From: a virus
Length of the DNA: 27,172 nucleotides
Reading direction: 5' to 3' (one strand)
IMG/VR virus record: IMGVR_UViG_3300032087_004632
Coordinates: 1-27,172 of that record
Shown here: positions 1 to 6,824 of the stretch, piece after piece
Layout: each line of letters starts with the position of its first letter
How positions within the stretch are numbered: position 1 is the first letter of the stretch
Translations under genes and position numbers: made by a program
The notes under the pieces: generated by a model
Told to the model about the DNA's origin: nothing
The model's input: the letters and a program-made list of their open reading frames with translations, nothing else
Databases searched by the model: none

Positions 1-724
1 CTTCTATAGCACTACGTACTGCTAGGTTTGTTGGTTCGTTTACACTATAACCATTTTCTATTTCTACACTGCGTGTTCCTAATTCAATAAACTTGAACAC
101 ATCTGCACTTTGTCTATAACTGGCTATTGACTTTTCTGCTGCTACACTCATCAACACTCTGCCAGTGCTGACACTTACTAGTCGCATTGATACTGTAACA
201 GTGTCTATTCTGTATTCTTGACTAGCACCAATGCCAAAGTATCTTGCACCTTGTCCGCCTGTTGTTGTATTGCTGTCATATCCAACTATGCCACCCTCTA
301 GTATTACACCGGCAAACTTTAACGGTTTCAAAGGTGTTGCGTTGTCTCTTTCATAGTTTTCTCTTGTGCTGCGAATAAGTTGACGTTCTTTTACAACATT
401 GTCCATACCCACACGTTCTACAACTTCAAACCATTTGCCGCCGCCTGCTTCTAGTAGAGCGTCAATTACCCAAACTTCTGCGCCCTGTGTAACTGCACTG
501 CTTAAATTTGCTCCTGTAACACTAGGTGCTCTTTGTCCTGTTTTGTCTGTAAAACTATATACGCCAATAGTCATTGCAGGTCCGTCTAATGCTGGAACAT
601 CTCTCAACTCATATGCCATTGGGTTTTCTTGCACACTTGGTGTGCTTTGGTATCTTTCTGGTGTGCTTTTCATTACTGCACTACACGCACTCAATAAAAA
701 TACTAAAGGTAAAATTTTCCACAT
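1..724 (-). CDS. csgG: CsgG-like curli secretion channel lipoprotein (3' end outside window)
   Basis: In curli systems CsgG is an outer-membrane lipoprotein that forms a nonameric secretion pore. The gene starts at ATG 724-722 and runs off the left edge, so 241 residues are visible against about 277 in E. coli. Residues 1-14 form a short lipoprotein signal with a lipobox LSAC (Cys14). The body follows E. coli CsgG closely: a GVYSFTDKTGQ segment (54-64), a WFEVVERVG segment, KERQLIR, a GGIVGYDSNT segment and GARYFGIGA. In the constriction loop (about 69-74) E. coli Tyr51, Asn55 and Phe56 correspond to Val69, Asn73 and Leu74. The start overlaps the csgF stop by one base (TAATG), so the two are translationally coupled. 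A T4-type late promoter lies upstream of csgF. No curli subunit gene is visible, although more could lie beyond the edge. The family call is firm; the role in a phage is unknown. Confidence 0.9.
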   Translation of the reverse strand, partial: MWKILPLVFLLSACSAVMKSTPERYQSTPSVQENPMAYELRDVPALDGPAMTIGVYSFTDKTGQRAPSVTGANLSSAVTQGAEVWVIDALLEAGGGKWFEVVERVGMDNVVKERQLIRSTRENYERDNATPLKPLKFAGVILEGGIVGYDSNTTTGGQGARYFGIGASQEYRIDTVTVSMRLVSVSTGRVLMSVAAEKSIASYRQSADVFKFIELGTRSVEIENGYSVNEPTNLAVRSAIE

Positions 725-1185
725 TAGAAAGTAAACTCCCCTGGGCCTGGTATGGTAATTTCTGTATATCCATCATCGCCATCTATTGTAAGAGTAATGC
801 TGCCAGTTTCGGTATCTTTAACCCAAGCAATGGCAGCACCTTCTACTGTGGTTGTACCACTGTTACTGCACGTAACACCTGTTTCATCACCACAGGCTGC
901 AAACATATTGTCTACCATTTGCTTTGAAAGTGTTGCGTAAATTCTGCTTTCTAGGTTTTTGATAAATTTGTTCAGTGTTGAATTTTCCAGTTCACGCTCT
1001 AAACGTTCTGCTTCTGCTTCACGTTCTTTGCGAATATCTTCACTACGGTTAAATTCCAGTTGCTCAAGACTCAATACATGAGCACTGTATCCTACGCCAC
1101 TAAAACTGGGATTTTTAAATTGGTGTACAAGATCTGCGCTTGCTATTGTTGGCAGTAATAAGAGTACTGCTAGTATACGTTTCAT
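724..1185 (-). CDS. csgF: CsgF-like curli assembly accessory protein
   Basis: CsgF is a secreted partner that binds the mouth of the CsgG pore and couples secretion to curli nucleation. This 153-aa protein has a Sec signal peptide (about 1-17, ending ASA) followed by a mature N-terminus reading QFKNPSFSG (22-30), which matches the QFRNPNFGG motif of E. coli CsgF that inserts into the CsgG barrel. A charged Arg/Glu-rich helix (about 48-70) follows, then a Ser/Thr/Gly-rich C-terminal half with two cysteines. The C-terminal part is longer than in E. coli. The start is supported by GGAGGG six bases upstream. A TATAAATA late promoter (1203-1210) precedes it and csgG follows with a one-base overlap. 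CsgF is only recognisable through the N-terminal motif plus linkage to csgG, but that combination is strong. Confidence 0.82.
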   Translation of the reverse strand: MKRILAVLLLLPTIASADLVHQFKNPSFSGVGYSAHVLSLEQLEFNRSEDIRKEREAEAERLERELENSTLNKFIKNLESRIYATLSKQMVDNMFAACGDETGVTCSNSGTTTVEGAAIAWVKDTETGSITLTIDGDDGYTEITIPGPGEFTF

Positions 1186-1202
1186 TGGTAGCCCTCCAAA
1201 CG

Positions 1203-1210
1203 TATTTATA
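1203..1210 (-). promoter_or_regulatory. T4-type late promoter TATAAATA for csgF-csgG
   Basis: An exact match to the T4 late-promoter box lies on the minus strand 17 bases upstream of the csgF start. The TAA inside the box is also the stop codon of the preceding 356-aa gene. In T4 transcription starts a few bases after the box, which would give csgF a very short leader. This suggests csgF-csgG is a late transcription unit. Confidence 0.75.
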
Positions 1211-2276
1211 TTTTTGCTTTATTCAGTGTAAGTTGAGCCCATTGCTCACGTCCTGCTCCTGCTTGTGTAGGAATAATACTAATTGACAATCCGCCTGCGT
1301 GTCCACCTTGTCTAAATGCTGCCAAATCATTTGCGTTGCGAAGCATTGCAGTCTTTTGATTGGGAATACTCATCAACAACAATGCATCAAAGGTGTCTCT
1401 GTTCTTGTACCATTCAAAGTTTTGTGCTAGATATGCAAGTTCTACTTGACCTACATCTTCTGTTGTTGCTATTTTGTCGGCAACTGGATCGGCATATCCT
1501 TCCATATCCATTTGTAATAAATCCAGCATCAATCCTTTTCTTACTTTTTGATTAGCAGGATCGTTCGTTGGTAGATCTTGATTTAGTGCTGCCATAAACG
1601 GACCTAAACCTAAACTACCACCTTTTTGTCCAATAGCACCAATTACAGTAGGAATTTTATTTTTGTACTTTTCTAATACAGCACGTTTTGCTTTTTGCGA
1701 TCCACCACCGTATCCTATGCGACCACCACTTGAACTCATTGCTGCTTTTAATTCTACTTTACCAATGCCATCTATTTCCAAGTCTCCTTCGCCAGCAGCA
1801 AGTCTAACTTTATTTGATAAACACGCTAACCCATATTCACCTGGGCCTTTTTGTTTTTTACCAACACCATAGGCTGCTAATTTTCTAAATGCTGCTGAAC
1901 CTGCTTCATCACCAAATACTGCACCAAACGTGTTCATTGGTTTTGATAGTTGTGCAACATCAACAATGCCTCCCTTCTCTAAACGCTTGAGAAGACTGTC
2001 CATTGTTTTGTAATCACTTTCTATAGTTGAAAATATTTTTGTCATATCTTGACGGACAATTAGTTTTTCTTTATCACCCATATTTTCATCTGATAGTGGA
2101 ATGCCGAATGCGTTGTCAATGTTAGTGCTAATTGTACCACTGTTGAGTATTTTCCAAATTCTATCAAGTAAGTTAGCTTCGTCCTGATTATCAGCACTCA
2201 AGCCAGATATAGTAGATATAATTTCTTGCTTTTCTTTGTTTAAATCTTCATATTCAACTAGGTCTTTATAACGCAT
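1206..2276 (-). CDS. Conserved phage protein with a PD-(D/E)XK-like nuclease motif
   Basis: A 356-aa soluble protein with no signal peptide. I do not recognise a characterised family. Residues 144-190 have the order GPGE (144-147), GD (164-165), VELK (174-177) and GGRIG (184-188). This resembles the PD-(D/E)XK core, in which an acidic residue is followed by a Glu-x-Lys strand, as in restriction-type nucleases. I recall GxGE...GD...ELK arrangements in uncharacterised proteins of marine T4-like phages. The N-terminal 100 residues are helical and the C-terminal part is Gln/Gly/Ala-rich. The start is supported by CAGGAG six bases upstream, and a CTAAATA late box overlaps the end of pcyX just before it, so it may be a late or virion-associated protein. 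The nuclease call is inference. Confidence 0.5.
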   Translation of the reverse strand: MRYKDLVEYEDLNKEKQEIISTISGLSADNQDEANLLDRIWKILNSGTISTNIDNAFGIPLSDENMGDKEKLIVRQDMTKIFSTIESDYKTMDSLLKRLEKGGIVDVAQLSKPMNTFGAVFGDEAGSAAFRKLAAYGVGKKQKGPGEYGLACLSNKVRLAAGEGDLEIDGIGKVELKAAMSSSGGRIGYGGGSQKAKRAVLEKYKNKIPTVIGAIGQKGGSLGLGPFMAALNQDLPTNDPANQKVRKGLMLDLLQMDMEGYADPVADKIATTEDVGQVELAYLAQNFEWYKNRDTFDALLLMSIPNQKTAMLRNANDLAAFRQGGHAGGLSISIIPTQAGAGREQWAQLTLNKAKI

Positions 2277-2294
2277 TATTCACTCCTGATATAG

Positions 2295-2301
2295 TATTTA
2301 G
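2295..2301 (-). promoter_or_regulatory. Late-type promoter CTAAATA
   Basis: CTAAATA on the minus strand, about 18 bases upstream of the 356-aa gene. Its TAA is the stop codon of pcyX. CTAAATA is a variant of the T4 late box that I recall from T4-like cyanophages. It would switch expression from the early pcyX operon to the downstream late gene. Confidence 0.55.
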
Positions 2302-2984
2302 TCGATATCCGGGAATAAACATTCTTGTACGAACACACGTACATCTTCCTCATCCAACCCTAAACTTGTCATTGTACGTGGTGTATGCGGATTTTGTTTT
2401 TGGAAATGTGCATAACGGTTTTGTGCTGCTTTACCTGCTTCTTCTTTTCCTACACCATTGTAGGCACCAATATATTCTAAATAGTTATCAATACTGTCAA
2501 AACTTAGTTCCACAAGTTGCTCTAGTTCTTCTGTGCTGTTTACATTGCCTGCTGCTACCATATGCTCAGTAAAAATAGCCTTAGCCCACTCTGGCAGTTC
2601 ACGTGGCTTGCGCCATTCTAGTTTTGCCACTTCATCTCCAAATGCATCAATCATTTCGTGATATTCTAAAGACGTTGGTGAGTAATCGTGGAAATAACCT
2701 GTGATTTTGTTTTTACCAGCAATAACATCTAGTCCAAAAATAGGACCATCATTATCCAAGTGAGGAAACACACAACAATGCATCATCCATAGTCCTTTTG
2801 TATCTCTTGCATCTACAACATCAACGTGTGCTCTGCGATAGTTTTCACTGTTCCAAACACGATTGATCCAACCCGGTTGATTGAATCTATCCATACCTGG
2901 CTCTTCAATTTCTGTGCCTGTTGCATCAAAACGTTCAATTAATCTGTCTTGAATTTTAATCAGTGTATCCCAAACTTCACTCAT
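2298..2984 (-). CDS. pcyX: Ferredoxin-dependent bilin reductase, PcyX type
   Basis: Reduces biliverdin IXalpha to a phycobilin with electrons from ferredoxin. The 228-aa protein has the FDBR core. MHCCVFPH carries the catalytic His (residue 69 from the ATG start) and FGLDVIAG carries the catalytic Asp (86). They correspond to His88 and Asp105 of PcyA. The position of PcyA Glu76 is Asp55 here (AHVDVVDA). From memory of published work on PcyX from uncultured oceanic phages, this Glu-to-Asp change and the conserved Asp-His pair define PcyX, which makes phycoerythrobilin by a four-electron reduction. I chose ATG 2984 rather than GTG 2987 because AGGAG then sits 7 bases upstream; it also gives the D55/D86 numbering I recall. 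The gene overlaps hemO by 8 bases, so substrate supply and use are coupled. The FDBR call is firm; the product is inferred. Confidence 0.88.
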   Translation of the reverse strand: MSEVWDTLIKIQDRLIERFDATGTEIEEPGMDRFNQPGWINRVWNSENYRRAHVDVVDARDTKGLWMMHCCVFPHLDNDGPIFGLDVIAGKNKITGYFHDYSPTSLEYHEMIDAFGDEVAKLEWRKPRELPEWAKAIFTEHMVAAGNVNSTEELEQLVELSFDSIDNYLEYIGAYNGVGKEEAGKAAQNRYAHFQKQNPHTPRTMTSLGLDEEDVRVFVQECLFPDID

Positions 2985-3516
2985 CACCTAACTCCTCAAA
3001 AAGTTCCATTGCAAATTCAAAACAACGATTTGCTTCATCTGCCATATCATCATGTAACATGGCTCTTACAGTAGTCTTTAATTCTTCTACGTTTTCGAAA
3101 ATATACATCACACCCGAACCAGGATTGCGCTTTGCAATCATTTGTCCGCCATACATATCTCCAAAATGTCTTACATATATGTGAGCAAGTAAATCATCTT
3201 TGTTATCTAATGCCATTACATGTCCTGTGTATCTAGCAACAACAGGACAAAGAAGATCTACATTACGCTGAATGTCATACTCTTTTTCTAGTTCTACCAT
3301 ATCCTGGCTAATAGCTTTAGCTCTACATATAGGTTCAATACCATCTAGTACGCCTAGTTCGATTGCTCTACTTTCTAATACAGCGTATTGCACATATTGA
3401 TTATAAATGTATCTATGGTATTCTTGTGGAGTCATGCCCTTTAATAGTTTACGGGCATGTTCCGTTCTTTCTGCTTTTTGGTGATTTTCCCAGGTAAGTT
3501 CTTTGAGTTTGCTCAT
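2977..3516 (-). CDS. hemO: Heme oxygenase (biliverdin-forming)
   Basis: Cleaves heme to biliverdin IXalpha, CO and ferrous iron using electrons from ferredoxin. The 179-aa protein begins with the heme-oxygenase proximal helix; His12 in WENHQKAE is the predicted heme ligand. The distal-helix signature FGDMYGGQMIAK is present, matching the GD-(L/M)-(S/Y)-GGQ motif of the HO-1 family. The length is that of compact bacterial or phage enzymes, without a membrane anchor. The start (ATG 3516) overlaps the clpS stop as ATGA and has GAGGA just upstream. The downstream pcyX overlaps it by 8 bases. The pair makes a two-step heme-to-bilin pathway like the ho1-pebS pair of cyanophages. Released iron could also supply the di-iron ribonucleotide reductase encoded in this genome, which is inference. 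Confidence 0.92.
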   Translation of the reverse strand: MSKLKELTWENHQKAERTEHARKLLKGMTPQEYHRYIYNQYVQYAVLESRAIELGVLDGIEPICRAKAISQDMVELEKEYDIQRNVDLLCPVVARYTGHVMALDNKDDLLAHIYVRHFGDMYGGQMIAKRNPGSGVMYIFENVEELKTTVRAMLHDDMADEANRCFEFAMELFEELGDE

Positions 3517-3815
3517 TCTTCCTCTAATTTTACTTGTAGTTGGAATCCATGATTCCTTGCAAGATTCACAGTTTCTCCTGCTTTCATTTCAGCAATTTCA
3601 TATGAATAAATTCCTGCAATGCCACTGCCTTCTTCGTGAATAGTCATTGTCAAGTTAGTAGCTGCTTCATAATTGTGTTTGTATATATTTTGCAAAACAT
3701 CAATCACAAAATCCATAGGAGTTGTATCATCATTCAATACTACAACTTTACATTTTTTCGGCTCTTTTAGATCTAAACTAATTTTTTCATCTAAAACTAT
3801 TTCTGTATCTGTCAT
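3513..3815 (-). CDS. clpS: ClpS, adaptor of the ClpAP protease
   Basis: ClpS binds ClpA, delivers N-degron substrates and inhibits degradation of ssrA-tagged proteins. This 100-aa protein has the family core: VVVLNDDTTPMDFV (24-37), in which Asn28 and Asp29 correspond to the N-degron pocket, His60 (TIHEEG), the GIAGIYSYEIAEMKA segment, and a C-terminal strand GFQLQVKLEEE. The N-terminal extension of about 20 residues fits the disordered tail that enters ClpA. AAGGAG lies five bases before the ATG. The gene lies third in an operon of rpsU, hsp20, clpS, hemO and pcyX. A hairpin (3833-3852) sits just upstream of its ribosome binding site. In a phage it could reset host protease choice; the linkage to the phage tmRNA in this window is notable. 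Confidence 0.93.
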   Translation of the reverse strand: MTDTEIVLDEKISLDLKEPKKCKVVVLNDDTTPMDFVIDVLQNIYKHNYEAATNLTMTIHEEGSGIAGIYSYEIAEMKAGETVNLARNHGFQLQVKLEEE

Positions 3816-3832
3816 ATTATCTCCTTTGTGGT

Positions 3833-3852
3833 GGGGGGATGTTACTCCCCCC
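3833..3852 (-). other. GC-rich hairpin between hsp20 and clpS
   Basis: A 7-bp perfect stem (GGGGGGA paired with TCCCCCC, 6-base loop) lies in the gap between the hsp20 stop and the clpS ribosome binding site. It has no U-tract on the minus strand, so it is a poor Rho-independent terminator. It may protect upstream mRNA ends, act as a processing site or tune clpS translation. Confidence 0.55.
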
Positions 3853-3859
3853 TAGACTG

Positions 3860-4306
3860 TTAGCCTTCGATTGCGTCAAATTGTTTAATTGCAATCTTCT
3901 TTGGTTTCTGTGCTTCTGGCACATTGCGTACCAAATGAATGTTTAGCATACCTAGTTCAAGACCTGCTTGTTCTACTTCAATATGCTCGGCTAATGTAAA
4001 CTGTCTACGGAAGTTGCGTCCGCCAATTCCTTTGTGTAGATAGTTCACTTCCTCATCTCCTTTTGGAGCAGTACCTTCAACTGTCAACACATTCTTTTCC
4101 AATGTGATGTCCAAGTTGTCCATACCAAAGCCTGCAACTGCAAGACTGATCATGTATTCGTCTTCGTTGATTTGTGCAATGTTGTATGGTGGGTACCCAC
4201 TTGATTTTGTATTTTCAAATGCTCTATCCATCTCTTGGAAGATTCTATCAAATCCAATTGTTGAACGGGTAAAGTGTGGGAAGTCTAGAGTTTGTAATCT
4301 TGTCAT
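3860..4306 (-). CDS. hsp20: Small heat-shock protein Hsp20 (IbpA-like)
   Basis: ATP-independent holdase of the alpha-crystallin family. From ATG 4306 the protein has 148 aa. The N-terminus (FTRSTIGFDRIFQEMD) matches IbpA/B-type sequences (SAIGFDRLF). The alpha-crystallin domain spans about 40-130, with a GMLNIHL strand equivalent to the family GxLxIxL motif. A C-terminal IAI motif (KKIAIK) would bind neighbouring subunits. I chose ATG 4306 because AAGGAG lies seven bases upstream and because homologues begin here; the frame is open for 18 more codons upstream without a good ribosome site. Hsp20 is nearly universal in T4-like marine phages. It lies between rpsU and clpS in a protein-quality operon, with hairpins flanking it on both sides. 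Confidence 0.93.
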   Translation of the reverse strand: MTRLQTLDFPHFTRSTIGFDRIFQEMDRAFENTKSSGYPPYNIAQINEDEYMISLAVAGFGMDNLDITLEKNVLTVEGTAPKGDEEVNYLHKGIGGRNFRRQFTLAEHIEVEQAGLELGMLNIHLVRNVPEAQKPKKIAIKQFDAIEG

Positions 4307-4337
4307 TTCATTTCTCCTTATATAAGCAAGATATAAT

Positions 4338-4361
4338 AGTGGACCCATTGTGGCGTCCACT
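4338..4361 (-). other. Hairpin between rpsU and hsp20
   Basis: AGTGGAC pairs with GTCCACT around a 10-base loop that itself contains CCA/TGG, so the stem can extend to about 10 bp with a bulge. It lies just after the rpsU stop. There is no U-run on the minus strand, so it is more likely an mRNA-stability or processing element or weak attenuator than a true terminator. Confidence 0.5.
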
Positions 4362-4366
4362 GTTAT

Positions 4367-4606
4367 TTACCAATTGTCTTGTTCTTTAAGACGCTTTTTT
4401 TTGTATCTACGGATTGCTGCTTGTTTTTCCAAACGGCGTTTTGTACCCTTAGATTCAAAATATTCACGCTTACGCAAGTCCTGTAAGATTCCATCTTCGG
4501 CAACCTTTTTCTTAAACTTACGCATCGCTTTATTCACATCATTGTTGCGAACTTCTACATAAAGTCCACTAACAGGTTGTTCTTTGCTGTGTTTACTTCG
4601 GGGCAT
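4367..4606 (-). CDS. rpsU: Ribosomal protein bS21
   Basis: bS21 is a small basic 30S protein near the anti-Shine-Dalgarno end of 16S rRNA and helps choose which mRNAs are initiated. The 79-aa product has the bS21 core: YVEVRNNDVNKAMRKFKKK, then ILQDLRKREYFESK, then a Lys/Arg-rich helix ending RRYKKKRLK. It carries about 15 extra N-terminal residues compared with E. coli. GAGG lies five bases before the ATG, which immediately follows the stop of the upstream gene. A strong sigma70-like promoter inside that upstream gene (4670-4699) would make rpsU the first gene of the rpsU-hsp20-clpS-hemO-pcyX transcript. Phage-encoded bS21 is known from several marine phages and is thought to be swapped into host ribosomes; that role here is inference. 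Confidence 0.93.
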   Translation of the reverse strand: MPRSKHSKEQPVSGLYVEVRNNDVNKAMRKFKKKVAEDGILQDLRKREYFESKGTKRRLEKQAAIRRYKKKRLKEQDNW

Positions 4607-4993
4607 TTATTCCTCTTTAAGTTTATCGTGTAGCCAGTCTAAATCATATATTCTGTTTACACTAATTATATTATACGGTGTATATTCGTCATTTGTCAAG
4701 TAAAAACTATTAGGCAAACTAATCAAATAACTAGCAAGATTTTTTTCAATATGACTCATGTTATCTAAATCAATTATATTATAATCAACTATACGACTTA
4801 TATTCAACAACCAGTCATAATTTCTTTCCGTATTTGTTTGCGGATCATACAAGTATACATTACACGGTTTATTAAAAGTTTCTAGCAATTTTTGAAACTG
4901 CTGCCTAATCTGTGTAGTAGGTTGTACAAGTAGAAAACTTGCTGCTTGGTTATGTAACACGTCTGGTGGTGTAATAACATTTATATTAGTCAT
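4607..4993 (-). CDS. Conserved hypothetical protein
   Basis: A 128-aa soluble protein rich in Asn, Asp, Ile and Tyr; no family recognised. The N-terminal part (ITPPDVLHNQAASFLLVQP) is followed by an alternation of hydrophobic strands and helices. Its first eight bases overlap the end of the large membrane-protein gene, and its TAA abuts the rpsU ATG. The coding region contains the promoter predicted for the rpsU operon (4670-4699). It is clearly coding because of its tight fit between neighbours. Confidence 0.75.
   Translation of the reverse strand: MTNINVITPPDVLHNQAASFLLVQPTTQIRQQFQKLLETFNKPCNVYLYDPQTNTERNYDWLLNISRIVDYNIIDLDNMSHIEKNLASYLISLPNSFYLTNDEYTPYNIISVNRIYDLDWLHDKLKEE
4670..4699 (-). 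promoter_or_regulatory. Sigma70-type promoter for the rpsU-hsp20-clpS-hemO-pcyX operon
   Basis: TTGACA (4694-4699), an 18-bp spacer and TATAAT (4670-4675) on the minus strand. Both boxes are perfect consensus. It lies inside the 128-aa gene, roughly 60 bases before the rpsU start. It suggests early, host-polymerase transcription of the operon. Confidence 0.72.
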
Positions 4994-6809
4994 TTGTATC
5001 CCATGGTAGTTTATCTATTTGACCAAATATATATCTTTCTTTTTGTCGCTTGAGTGTGTCATTTGGATTTGCTTCTTTCCAAATTTGTTTTGCACGTCTA
5101 TATTCTTCATCTAACTCTTTTGCTTCTAGGTCAAGTCGTCTCGCTTCTTGCTGGGGTTCCAAAACTCGTCTGGACAATATTCCTCCGCTATCTGCGGTTC
5201 CACCTGTGTAATACAATTTGGCAAGGGTGTTGATGTCTTCTGCGGTTCCGGTTCCGGTATCTCTGTTTTCACTAGATCCTCGGTCTTCACCTCTGGGTTG
5301 TGCATATTCATCATGCCGATGATCATTGCTTTCATTGTCATTGAATTTCTCCTCGGAGCCTAGCCGAAGACGCTCCCGTCTGCGCATCTCGAATGTGGCC
5401 TGGCTCGCAATTAGCAGAAGGACTGCCAGTGGATCGAATACAAATATGATTACCATTATTACCCATCGTACTGCTTCCTCTAATATATCTTTGTCTGCTT
5501 CATCATAGATGAATTCTGCTAGATATTTTACTGGTCCTACTTCTGCTTCTAGTTTTCTATACTCTGCTTGAAGAGTATACTTGTCTTGTGTTAGTTTGTC
5601 AATAGAATTGTTTGCTTCTATAATGTTCTGTGTCTGTTCTTCTATTACTGCTTCAACTTGTGGATCTTTACCCACTGTTAAACTTTCACGTAATTGTTGA
5701 ATTAAATTGTTGCTGGCTGCTATTTGTTGATCAGCACTGGCCCTAATACGTGTGATTTCATCTCTAGCACGTATAACTATTGGAGACTCTGCTGCTCGCA
5801 CATCTTCAATCTTGGCCAGCATTTCAACTTCACGTTGCTTTAATGCTGGTATTTGATTGTTGCGTATATCACTTACAATAGCACTTAGTCTGCTTCTTTC
5901 TGTGTCTACTGTGTCAATTGCCTGCTGTTGTAGCTGTGCAATTTTTTCATTTAAATCTTGTATTTGAGCACGTTGATTTTCTATCCAAGCATTTGCTGCT
6001 CGTCTGGTATTTGGACCTGCTGCTCCGTCTGCGTTTGCACCTATGGTTGTTTGTGCTTGTCTAATCTGCTCACGCTCTCCGCTGGCTATTTGTCCTTCAA
6101 CTTTGCTAATTTGGTCTTGAATGGTTGCTATTTGTGCTGCTATTGGTTCTACTGCACTGGTATCTGTTTTTAATCCTGCAATAGTATTTTCATAATCTCT
6201 AGCACTGCTTTCTAGTCGTACAACTTCGTTTTGTATGCTTACCAGTTGTTCTTCAAAAGGCTTTGTTCTGTCCTTGTCGTTGTCTCTTGCACTTTGTATA
6301 ATAGCATTTTGTTCATCAATAGCAGGCTGTATTCTATCGTATGCTGTATCAATACGTTCCTGCTCTTTGTCTATTTGTGCTTGTATTGCAGCGTTGCCTT
6401 TGCCTACACTGGCCTCTGCTTCTACAATACGTTCTTCAGCACGTTGTATAACAAAGTCAAGTCTACCTAGCTCGTCGTCGATTCTAGCAATCTGGGCTAT
6501 GCCTTCTTCTGCTGCTGCTGTTTGTTCAATATGTGCTTTTGATAGGAAACCAAAGATACCCATACTTGTAATAAACATCAGTACTAACACTGCTATACTT
6601 AGATAGGTTTTTAACCACCATGCTGCTTTACGCCAGTACCAGTGTAACCAAACTGCTGTTACAAGTTTGCCTATCTCTAATACACTACCCATAATGATAA
6701 TGGGAATAGCGGCAGCCGCAAAGATAGCAACTAATCCGCTTACGCTATAGTAGATAGCAACGGCGCTGATCGACAGCGCCGTAATCATTACTAGTATTCC
6801 TAATATCAT
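4986..6809 (-). CDS. Large membrane-anchored coiled-coil protein
   Basis: A 607-aa protein with about three membrane segments in the first 92 residues (about 1-24, 26-45 and 69-91). A long Gln/Glu/Ala/Ile-rich region (about 95-440) with coiled-coil character follows, then a fourth hydrophobic segment (about 450-473) ending in a basic patch RRRERLRLG. The last 120 residues are polar and charged, with a low-complexity Asp/Glu/Arg/Ser part and a terminal helix. I recall similar proteins in T4-like marine phages but no function. It directly follows the SleB-type hydrolase, so a role in lysis or in remodelling the inner membrane is possible. A DUF4407-like architecture is another possibility. The start ATG 6809 is the first available after the hydrolase stop. 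Confidence 0.75.
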   Translation of the reverse strand: MILGILVMITALSISAVAIYYSVSGLVAIFAAAAIPIIIMGSVLEIGKLVTAVWLHWYWRKAAWWLKTYLSIAVLVLMFITSMGIFGFLSKAHIEQTAAAEEGIAQIARIDDELGRLDFVIQRAEERIVEAEASVGKGNAAIQAQIDKEQERIDTAYDRIQPAIDEQNAIIQSARDNDKDRTKPFEEQLVSIQNEVVRLESSARDYENTIAGLKTDTSAVEPIAAQIATIQDQISKVEGQIASGEREQIRQAQTTIGANADGAAGPNTRRAANAWIENQRAQIQDLNEKIAQLQQQAIDTVDTERSRLSAIVSDIRNNQIPALKQREVEMLAKIEDVRAAESPIVIRARDEITRIRASADQQIAASNNLIQQLRESLTVGKDPQVEAVIEEQTQNIIEANNSIDKLTQDKYTLQAEYRKLEAEVGPVKYLAEFIYDEADKDILEEAVRWVIMVIIFVFDPLAVLLLIASQATFEMRRRERLRLGSEEKFNDNESNDHRHDEYAQPRGEDRGSSENRDTGTGTAEDINTLAKLYYTGGTADSGGILSRRVLEPQQEARRLDLEAKELDEEYRRAKQIWKEANPNDTLKRQKERYIFGQIDKLPWDTND

Positions 6810-6824
6810 CGTATACTATTTAAC

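Noticed and set aside
399-1100. Plus-strand open frames at the left end (for example 399-734, 574-927 and 752-940)
   Set aside because: They are antisense shadows of csgG and csgF, whose minus-strand translations match known families; the plus frames have no ribosome sites and low-complexity content.
4307-4360. N-terminal extension of Hsp20 by 18 codons
   Set aside because: The extension contains the hairpin region and lacks a ribosome site; ATG 4306 has AAGGAG at good spacing and matches IbpA-type starts.
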